Origin: Datura wrightii
Taxonomy: Eukaryota; Streptophyta; Magnoliopsida; Solanales; Solanaceae
Reading direction: 5' to 3'
Assembly: GCA_035772735.1 (NCBI GenBank)
Contig: JASDFA010000002.1
Coordinates: 38,708,501 to 38,772,500, forward strand
Length of the DNA: 64,000 nucleotides
Made by a program: the position numbers and the translations under genes. Below are positions 56,330 through 64,000 of this stretch, piece after piece; position 1 is the first letter of the stretch; each line of letters starts with the position of its first letter. A model generated the notes under the pieces. It had not been told where the DNA came from and searched no databases. It saw only the letters and a list, made by a program, of their open reading frames with translations.

Positions 56330-57481
56330 TGTCACACCCCGCCTTGGGGGGGGGGTACAACTGGCACCTGGTGCCCTACTAAGATCTGACCTGCTAGACT
56401 GTTAAGCCTGGGGGCGTCTGGCGCCTGGCTGGCTCTAACTTAGATTTCTGGAAACAAAGGGCTATATGACGGCTGTAAATATAGCCCCCGGCCCATTGGC
56501 CTATCGCCTGCTGTACCTGTCTTGGCAGCTAACCAGAAATATAGTAACTCAGGGAAACCTATACGGGCCGACAAGGCCACCATGCTGTCTAGTTATCTGC
56601 TGCTTAATCAAAAAGCACAAAAAGAAGCTACGTGACCGGCAAGGTCACCACTACTGACAAGTATGGCCTCACACGACCATCACAGAAGTAAGAAAGAGTA
56701 AATGCAACTATACAACTGCACGGCCCCACACGACCGGCTCATCTAACCACAGGGATTTCATACAGAATGCAAGCCTCTAGGAATAGTAATAGAACTGATC
56801 GGGACAGGGCCCCGACCTACCCATTCTATATACAACAAAAGGAACTGAACTACACCTCTGAAATTCAGCCTCCGGATGACTGGAGCTGAATACTCAACCG
56901 CTGACAGGGAGTCACGTAGAATCACCTGCTCGTCTAGGAGTACCTGCAGGCAAGTAATGCAGCGCCCCACTGGGCGTCAGTACCACTGGTACTGAGTATG
57001 TAAAGCAACTGAAACACTATAACTGAAAATAACATCTGAAAGCAATAATATGACTGATGAAGCTGAAGTAGGAGGAATAACTTACTGTCTGATGATGTAG
57101 ATCGCACCTGTTCTTACTGATACCGAAGGAAGTAGGAATCATACCTGGAAGCGTATCATTCTACTACCAACCCACTCGCGTCTAATATAACATGGCATAG
57201 TATACATAACATAACACAGCACACACAAACCTTACCCGGCCCCCATAAGCCGGGAGGTACAATCAACACAGAATCTATGCCCCTACCCCGGTCATCCCAT
57301 CTCCTATAGTGGCTGTAAGCATCCTGCCGGTCCTTGGGTATGCACTTGGGCTCGCTGAGCCCCTGACTATAACTGTACCTGAGTCCGAAGGACTCTAAAT
57401 CAACACCCCGGGCGTACCCGCTCGATGGGGGTGTATAAGGGCCGACCAAGGCACAATATGGGGAAACTGGCATCCCATCTT

Positions 57482-57545
57482 CGTCCCCTGGCGGGACGGC
57501 ATATCACTCCGTAGAGTGACGTATCCTCGTCCTCTGGCGGACGAG
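57482..57545 (-). other. Three consecutive hairpins in G LTR
   Basis: CGTCCC-ctggc-GGGACG (57482-57498), CACTC-cgta-GAGTG (57505-57518) and CTCGTCC-tctggc-GGACGAG (57526-57545). All stems are perfect, and loops 1 and 3 share CTGGC. Confidence 0.6.
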
Positions 57546-58675
57546 TCGATACAGCTATTAACCCTGGGCGGTCAGGGATGCTAGGTAATCCAACCCCAAT
57601 CAATACAATGGTCTCGACTAATCATGCTGTCTGTGTATCTCATAAGCCAAAACTAATAGGCGTAAGGTATTATATAAATCATGTACTGGGCTAAAAATAG
57701 CAATCTGTAGATGTCTGATACATGCTGTGACAGGTAAGTATAAATATGAATATAGTTCCCTGTCTAACTGTACTGGGGCAAAGGCTATACAAGCGGGTGT
57801 TTCTGCTGAAAGCTATGCTGTTCATTAGGTTTCTGTATTAACATGATTTCCTATTTCTAACATGCTCTCTAAACCATATACAATTACTATTCTATATCTG
57901 GAATGCTTTACTGATGCTGTACTATCTAGCGAGGTTTCAGCTAAACACAACAATATCTTGGCAGGGCACATTATATCACATACTGAATATACGGCCAATC
58001 TTAATCATTTATATTCGAATCTATATCATACGGATAGGTATCGTACACGTCACGGCCCAAAACTGCTCATATTGCACCAATGTTCAAAATAATACAATAA
58101 TCAATTTCTGAACCTTCTACTGGTCTGTAAATTACTATACTGCTTCAATGTCACTCAACTTGCCGAGGAAACTTAACTTTACATACCTTAACTTTGAATA
58201 TTCGTCCGTCGGACGAGGCTCGGCCGGTACTTCTACTGCTTTCTCCCAACTGCATTCATAAATACGTCAATCAATACTAACTACAACGTTATTTCAAAAG
58301 GCAATGTCACTTTCGATATAGTTTATAGCCTAAACTTAGGCTTATCGAAAGACGGTCGGAAACTCGCTATTTTTCAACGGCCCAGAAGGGAGAAATATTT
58401 ACTTCTCAGCTAGAAACACATAGACATAAATTTGGAGCAATTCTACTTACTTTAGTTCGGCGGATCGCCGATTCGTCGGTCGTATTTCGTGAAACTAACT
58501 CCGTAGAAATGCTCTCTGCTGCTAAATACTAGGATATCTAGGATTAATTTGGGTTTGGGCAGCGTTTGGCAGCGTAATCGAATGAAAATATTTAACCTCC
58601 TTTCGTTTTCCCACTGTTCAGTACGCTTCTGGAAATTATTAACTGATAACAATGAGTTTAACCCGAAGTGAGGGC

Positions 58676-58683
58676 TTTATATA
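58676..58683 (-). promoter_or_regulatory. TATA box of G LTR
   Basis: TATATAAA on the minus strand lies directly downstream (element sense) of the GC-rich block, the same arrangement as in the E-family LTRs. Confidence 0.65.
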
Positions 58684-58900
58684 CCTAGGCTGGGACAATG
58701 GCAACGTGGCACGGAGCCATCGCGGAGGCCTCCCCTCCGTGACACGCTGCCATCGCGGAGGGGCTCTGCCTCGGCTCCTCCTGCGATGGTTCGACAGGTT
58801 TCTCGTCCGATCTTTTCCCGGGCCTTTCCCTAGCACGTATGGCTTTCAAACATGCTTAACCAACGTGCGAGTAGGTCGTCTAAGTGCCGGGAATTCTACA

Positions 58901-59000
58901 ATCCACTAGACAACTAAGTATTACTTCTCTCTTTATCATTTACAACATACATATCATAAAGTACTGTATAAGCAATGATACGGACATACCTGTCGTCTGA
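58901..59000 (-). other. G region between pol stop and LTR
   Basis: A purine-rich 'aaagagagaag' on the minus strand (about 58927-58937) may be the polypurine tract. There is no G-run as in D or F. Confidence 0.45.
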
Positions 59001-62000
59001 CTAGGCCTGAAATAAGTGAGAGTATCTGATTTTCATGTCTTCTTCAGCCTCCCACGTCATTTCTTCCTGATTTCTGTTACGCCACAAAACTTTGACAGAT
59101 GCAACATCTTTAGTTCTCAACCTGCGAATCTGTCTGTCTAAGATAGCTACGGGAACCTCTTGGTAGGCTAACTCCTCTGTGACCTGAACATCCTGGACTG
59201 GAACTACTGTAGAAGGGTCCCCTACGAACTTTCTTAACATGGAAACGTGGAATACTGGATGAACAGATGCTAATTCTGGAGGCAAGGTTAACTTATATGC
59301 CACGCGGCCTATTCTTCGCCGAATTTGGTACGGCCCAATGAATCTTGGGCTAAGCTTGCCTTTCTTGCCAAACCTCATTACCCCTTTCATCGGGGACACT
59401 TTCAGATATACCCAGTCGTTTACCGAAAATTCTAGATTTCTGCGCCGTCTATCTGCGTATGACTTCTGACGACTCTGAGCGGTCAGTAAACGTTCCCGGA
59501 TAAGATTTATCTTTTCTTCGGACTGCCGAACGATATCTGGTCCAACTAATGCTGATTCTCCTACCTCAAACCAGCCCACCGGCGATCTACACTTTCGCCC
59601 GTATAATGCCTCGAAAGGCGCCATCTGGATAGATGAATGGTAGCTGTTATTATAAGAAAATTCGATTAACGAAAGATGTTCATCCCAGCTACCCCCAAAA
59701 TCTAATACACACGCTCGTAGCATATCTTCGAGCGTCTGAATTGTACGTTCAGCTTGCCCGTCTGTCTGAGGATGGAATGCTGTACTCAGATTAATCTGCG
59801 TCCCCATACCTTTCTGAAATGACTGCCAGAACCTAGCTGTAAACTGTGCCCCTCTGTCTGAAATGATAGATGCCGGCACTCCATGTAACCTAACTATTTC
59901 TCTGATATATAATTCGGCATAATCCTCAGCTGAGAAGGTAGCCCTCACTGGCAGGAAATGAGCTGATTTTGTCAGCCTATCAACTATTACCCAAATGGAA
60001 TCATTTCTGCGTCTAGTACGGGGTAACCCTGATACAAAATCCATGTTTATTGCTTCCCATTTCCACATAGGTACCGTTATCTCTTGCGTCAAACCGCCCG
60101 GTTTCTGGTGCTTGGCTTTTACCTGCTGACAATTAGAACATCTAGACACAAATTCAGCTATCTCAGCTTTCATACCTGGCCACCAATAGATGTCTTTGAT
60201 ATCGTGGTACATTTTCGTCGCCCCTGGATGAAGGGAATAGCGAGCGTAGTGTACCTCGTGCATGATCTGCCCACGAAGTCCTGAGACATTCGGGACACAG
60301 AGGCGGCCCTTACAACGTAGCACATCATCCCCGGCTATCTGAAAATCTGGCTCCTTACCTTTCTGAATTCTATCTCTGAGCTGGACTAAATCAGAATCCT
60401 CGTACTGTCGTTCTTTTACCTCTGCAACCAATGATGACACTGCAGAATTCTGAATTACGGCCCCATTATTTTCTGTTTCCATTACTCGAACGGCTAGGCT
60501 AGCTAACTGATGGATTTCTTTGGCTAACTTCTGCTTCTCAGGTCGCAAATACACTAAACTCCCCATTGACTTACGGCTCAGGGCATCTGCTACAACATTA
60601 GCTTTTCCTGGATGGTACAGGATGTTCACATCATAATCTTTCAACAATTCTAACCAGCGACGTTGCCGCAGATTCAACTCCCTCTGAGTGAAAATGTACT
60701 GCAAGCTCTTATGATCTGTATAAATATCAACATGAACTCTGTACAGATAATGCCTCCACATCTTCAAGGCATGAATTACTGCGGCCAACTCTAGATCATG
60801 GGTAGGGTAATTCTTCTCATGTTTCCTCAGCTGCTTGGAAGCATATGCAATTACTCTACCATGCTGCATCAACACACATCCCAATCCGACACCTGACGCG
60901 TCGCAATAAACTGAATAACCTTCTGTGCCTTCCGGCAGTGCTAATACGGGAGCGGAGGTCAATCTATCTTTCAGTTCCTGGAAACTCTGCTCACATGCCT
61001 CCGTCCACTGAAACTTGGCTGCTTTCTGTGTCAATTTAGTTAAAGGTGCTGCAATGGTTGAGAATCCCTCAACGAATCTCCGATAATATCCTGCCAACCC
61101 CAAAAAGCTATGAACTTCAGTCGGGGTAGTAGGCCTAGGCCATGACTTAACTGCTTCTATCTTCTGTTTGTCTACCTGTATACCAGTATCTGAGACAATA
61201 TGCCCTAAAAAGGCTACTGAGTTAAGCCAGAATTCACACTTCGAAAATTTTGCGTACAACTGGCGGTCCCTGAGAATCTGGAGCACTGTCCGCAAATGAG
61301 TCCGGTGATCTGCTTCGGAGCGAGAATACACCAGAATATCATCAATGAATACTATCACGAACAAGTCCAGGAAGGGTCTGAAAATACTGTTAATCAGGTC
61401 CATAAAAACTGCTGGGGCATTTGTTAGCCCGAAGGACATAACCAGAAATTCAAAATGTCCATATAGGGTCCTGAATGCTGTCTTAGGGATGTCCCTCTCA
61501 CGTACTCGGACCTGGTGATATCCGGACCGCAAATCAATCTTAGAAAAGTATCTGGCTCCCTGTAACTGATCAAATAGGTCATCAATCCTAGGAAGCAGAT
61601 ACTTATTCTTTACTGTAACTTTATTGAGCTGCCGATAATCTATGCACATTCGGAGCGAGCCATCTTTCTTTCTCACGAACAAGACTGGCGCACCCCACGG
61701 GGAAGTACTCGGCCTGATAAAACCTATATCTAACAAGTCTTTCAACTGCTCCTTTAATTCTCTGAGTTCTGCAGGAGCCATACGATAAGGAGGTATTGAT
61801 ATTGGCTGAGTGCCTGGTAGCAAGTCAATAGCGAAGTCTATTTCCCTTTCTGGGGGAATACCAGGTAACTCATCAGGAAATACATCTGGGAATTCATTTA
61901 CCACTGGTACAGACTGGAGTGTCGGAGATTCTTCTTGGACATCCTGAACTCTGACAAGATGGTAAATACATCCCTTAGATATCAACTTTCTCGCCCGGAG

Positions 62001-62732
62001 GTAGGAAATAAACCTACCCTTTGGCGTCGCGGTGCCGCCCTTCCACTCCCGTACTGCCTCCCCCGGGAAGTGGAATCGGACCGTTTTGGTCCAACATTCA
62101 ATATTAGCAAAACATGGTACTAACCAATCCATGCCCATTATGGTATCGAAATCTATCATTTCTAACTCAACCAGATCTACCGTGGTCTGACGATCGACAA
62201 CCTCTACTGTACACCCGCGGTAAATTCGGCTAGCTGTGATGGAGTCACCGACGGGCGTAGATACTAAGAAGGACTGCTGTAATGATTCTGGTACAATACT
62301 AAACTTTCGTGCCACAAATGGAGTAATATAGGACAAAGTAGACCCTGGATCAATTAGCACATAAGCAGGGTGTGAGCAGATAGTTAGCATACCTGTCACA
62401 ACATCAGGCGATGCCTCTGAATCTTGCCTCCTTGGTAAGGCGTATGTGCGGCTTGGACCCGCACCTGTACTGGAGGCCCCTGATCTGCCTCGACCCCTGC
62501 CTGCTGAAACTGGGGGCCTGCGCCCAGTCGAGGATGCTGTAGCTCGTGATCCTGTTGATGCCCTATCCTGTCTGTCCCGGTCCTCACGACCTCTGGCTGG
62601 GCAATCTCTCATCAAATGGCCTTCTTGGCCACAAATATAACATGCGGTGGAACCATACCTGCATGCTCCAGAATGGCGTCGACTGCATATAGGACAAAGT
62701 GGTAGGGTATACCTACTCTGCTCCGCCCTCCT
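59001..62732 (-). CDS. pol: G pol (protease, RT, RNase H, integrase, chromodomain), open frame
   Basis: It is uninterrupted for 1243 codons between a TAG at 62733-62735 and the stop at 59001. Residue numbers count from 62615. A knuckle CYICGQEGHLMRDC at 62601-62642 closes gag. Protease has Asp89 in D-P-G-S. Reverse transcriptase has FIDD 423-426 and SFGLTNAP. RNase H has Asp572, Glu609, Asp634 and Asp677. Integrase has Cys826/Cys829 in the zinc region and Asp859, Asp920, Glu956 with D35E spacing. The chromodomain (KVLWRNRNQEEMTWEAEEDM) lies at about 1174-1195. All catalytic residues are present, so this is the only apparently intact enzyme set in the window. Gag and pol share one frame. Whether it is expressed is doubtful, because gag is broken upstream. 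Confidence 0.9.
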   Translation of the reverse strand, partial: RRAEQSRYTLPLCPICSRRHSGACRYGSTACYICGQEGHLMRDCPARGREDRDRQDRASTGSRATASSTGRRPPVSAGRGRGRSGASSTGAGPSRTYALPRRQDSEASPDVVTGMLTICSHPAYVLIDPGSTLSYITPFVARKFSIVPESLQQSFLVSTPVGDSITASRIYRGCTVEVVDRQTTVDLVELEMIDFDTIMGMDWLVPCFANIECWTKTVRFHFPGEAVREWKGGTATPKGRFISYLRARKLISKGCIYHLVRVQDVQEESPTLQSVPVVNEFPDVFPDELPGIPPEREIDFAIDLLPGTQPISIPPYRMAPAELRELKEQLKDLLDIGFIRPSTSPWGAPVLFVRKKDGSLRMCIDYRQLNKVTVKNKYLLPRIDDLFDQLQGARYFSKIDLRSGYHQVRVRERDIPKTAFRTLYGHFEFLVMSFGLTNAPAVFMDLINSIFRPFLDLFVIVFIDDILVYSRSEADHRTHLRTVLQILRDRQLYAKFSKCEFWLNSVAFLGHIVSDTGIQVDKQKIEAVKSWPRPTTPTEVHSFLGLAGYYRRFVEGFSTIAAPLTKLTQKAAKFQWTEACEQSFQELKDRLTSAPVLALPEGTEGYSVYCDASGVGLGCVLMQHGRVIAYASKQLRKHEKNYPTHDLELAAVIHALKMWRHYLYRVHVDIYTDHKSLQYIFTQRELNLRQRRWLELLKDYDVNILYHPGKANVVADALSRKSMGSLVYLRPEKQKLAKEIHQLASLAVRVMETENNGAVIQNSAVSSLVAEVKERQYEDSDLVQLRDRIQKGKEPDFQIAGDDVLRCKGRLCVPNVSGLRGQIMHEVHYARYSLHPGATKMYHDIKDIYWWPGMKAEIAEFVSRCSNCQQVKAKHQKPGGLTQEITVPMWKWEAINMDFVSGLPRTRRRNDSIWVIVDRLTKSAHFLPVRATFSAEDYAELYIREIVRLHGVPASIISDRGAQFTARFWQSFQKGMGTQINLSTAFHPQTDGQAERTIQTLEDMLRACVLDFGGSWDEHLSLIEFSYNNSYHSSIQMAPFEALYGRKCRSPVGWFEVGESALVGPDIVRQSEEKINLIRERLLTAQSRQKSYADRRRRNLEFSVNDWVYLKVSPMKGVMRFGKKGKLSPRFIGPYQIRRRIGRVAYKLTLPPELASVHPVFHVSMLRKFVGDPSTVVPVQDVQVTEELAYQEVPVAILDRQIRRLRTKDVASVKVLWRNRNQEEMTWEAEEDMKIRYSHLFQA

Positions 62733-63797
62733 CTATGACGGTGAGTCTGCCGCCTGCGAACCTCTACCAGCCTCTGACTGCCCCCTGCGGCTGAATCTAC
62801 CTCCCTGTGACTGTGGTGGAGGCGGGGGCCTGGGCGGCCTGTCTGACAATCGTGGCCTGGGTCCTCCCCGGGCCTCTCTTTGTAACTCAGCTGGTCTATC
62901 CCGGCGACGCTGCTCCTGATTAACCCTTCTGATTTCCCGATGTCACTGTCTGATGCCCTCAATATTCTGGGCAAATGCCTGGATTCGGGAAATATCCATA
63001 TCTTCTCGCAGTGTGGCCGTGATACAAGTATCAACATACTCTGGGTTCAACCCCATAATAAAACGGTGCACTCTGGATGCCATGGTATCCACAAAAGCTG
63101 GTGCATATCGAGCCAAAGAATCAAACCGCAAGGAATATTCCCGAACACTCATGGCCCCCTGTTCCAGATATAGGAACTGGTCTACCCGGGCCTGTCGAAT
63201 CTCCCGCGGCAAATAGTGATCCAGAAAGGCTCCTGAAAAGCTGGACCAGGTAGGAGGGGGAACATCTCTCCCTCGGGACCTCTCCCAGCTTTCATACCAT
63301 AACACCGCAATATCTCGCAACCGAAATGCGGCCAATTCAACTCACTCCGTAGGTGTAGCATGCATAACCCTGAAGATTCTCTGCATCTGATCCAGAAAAT
63401 CCTAGGGGTCCTCTGTGCGGTCCGTGCCTGTAAATTGTGGGGTATTCAAGGCTAAGAACTCTCGGACCCTCGAACTACCGGGTCCTCCTGATGCTTCTGC
63501 AACTGTGGATGGCATTTGCTGCCGCTGAGCAGCCATCACCTGTGCTATCATAACTACAGCACTCCTAACTTCCTGATTGGAAGGTATCGGTATAGGGACT
63601 GCTGAAGATACTGTCGCTCCAAACGGCTCCTGACGTGGTGGGGACTGCTGAGGAGGCTGAGATGAAGCCTCTGTAGGGCCCTCTGATCGGGCTGTCTCCA
63701 TATGAGGGGGGGCATCCTGCTGGTGCCTTCCCCTGCTGCAATGTCTAAGCTCCGACCTGTGACGGGATGGCGCTGGTCTGACATTATCTGTAGCCAA
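62733..63797 (-). pseudogene. gag: G gag, four in-frame stops
   Basis: In frame with pol. Right to left: a Pro/Gln-rich N-terminal part with PPQQSPPRQEPFGATVSS, the capsid domain (VREFLALNTPQFTGTDRTEDP, then AAFRLRDIAVLWYESWERSR, then FLDHYLPREIRQARVDQF, MSVREYSLRFDSLARYAP and FIMGLNPEYV), and the knuckle just beyond. Stops: TAG 63402-63404, TGA 63342-63344, TGA 62943-62945 and TAG 62733-62735. Each fits a single C-to-T or G-to-A change of a Gln, Trp or Arg codon. No ATG is seen at the N-terminal end of the frame; the first in-frame ATG is near 63704. Confidence 0.85.
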
Positions 63798-63981
63798 AGA
63801 ATATGATAAGATTTTGGGAATTCAACCCTATACTATACAGCTCTATAGCACGACTGAATCAAAATAAGAGACAACCATCCTATCATGCCTTGCAGCCTCC
63901 TACCCATAGTATGTGGTGCACAACACATCCATGGACAGGACTCTACTTAGCACGGCTTGCAGACTCCCTAGGATACGACCT
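63798..63981 (-). other. G leader between primer site and gag
   Basis: About 180 bases with short frames only. Confidence 0.6.
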
Positions 63982-63993
63982 GCTCTGATACCA
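63982..63993 (-). other. Primer-binding site of element G
   Basis: TGGTATCAGAGC on the minus strand. Six to seven bases farther the window ends inside 'tttgt', the first bases of the 5' LTR (TGTCACACC expected). Confidence 0.9.
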
Positions 63994-64000
63994 AGTTTGT

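Larger units (their letters stand above)
56330..58900 (-). repeat. Element G 3' LTR (element orientation)
   Basis: On the plus strand it starts TGTCACACCCC. The other border is set at 'gaattctaca' by comparison of TGTAGAATTCC with similar elements, and is uncertain by about 80 bases because the partner LTR is outside the window. Contains three successive hairpins (57482-57545), a GC-rich block (58690-58775) and a TATA box on the minus strand. The end 'ggtgccagt...ggggtgtgaca' resembles that of element D. Confidence 0.75.

Noticed and set aside
1..64000. tRNA genes suggested by TGGTATCAGAGC and TGGCGCCGTTGCCGGGGA
   Set aside because: These are primer-binding sites next to LTR ends; no cloverleaf surrounds them.

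Overview
This window is plant nuclear DNA made almost entirely of nested LTR retrotransposons; I found no ordinary host gene, tRNA, rRNA or CRISPR array. The mix of elements suggests gene-poor heterochromatin of a eudicot: Ty3/gypsy chromoviruses of Del/Tekay type with LTRs of 2.4-3.4 kb and an initiator-Met primer site, Athila-type elements primed by TGGCGCCGTTGCCGGGGA, and one copia-type remnant. Solanaceae is my best guess, but the window does not prove it.

Layout. 1-7165 is a plus-strand Del/Tekay-like element (D): the end of its 5' LTR, a gutted interior, and a 3.4 kb 3' LTR. It sits inside the LTR of a minus-strand Tekay-like element (A, 7166-10582). The pol of A is interrupted by two plus-strand Athila-type elements, E1 (10583-20221, TSD GTAAA) and E2 (20376-30222, TSD GAATG). 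30228-33308 is a second decayed minus-strand Tekay-like copy (B). 33309-35598 plus 51500-51562 is a plus-strand Tekay LTR (L), split by a complete minus-strand element F (35599-51494, TSD GTCGA). F is itself split by a third Athila-related element, E3 (41903-47575, TSD TCTGG). After a truncated LTR (H, to 52284) come AT-rich DNA with a minisatellite, a small copia-type non-autonomous element (53746-55931, TSD TAATA), and a minus-strand Tekay element G (56330 to beyond the end) with an open 1204-residue pol and a gag broken by stop codons.

The most interesting content is the E family. E1, E2 and E3 share LTR type, primer site, polypurine tract and long non-coding blocks, but none carries reverse transcriptase or integrase. 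E1 and E2 encode gag-protease plus an unrelated second gene resembling the 'putative plant transposon protein' family. E3 instead encodes a zinc-knuckle/coiled-coil protein. Three candidate RNA structures recur at matching places in all three elements, with sequence changes that preserve pairing: paired hairpins with complementary loops 8-10 nt after the stop codon, a GGGA-loop hairpin just before an internal PPT-like tract, and an H-type pseudoknot in the 3' non-coding region. This looks like a modular non-autonomous family that keeps RNA signals while exchanging cargo genes and relies on proteins from elsewhere.

Element boundaries, target duplications and structures were read by eye. Family names rest on recognised protein motifs, not on a database search.
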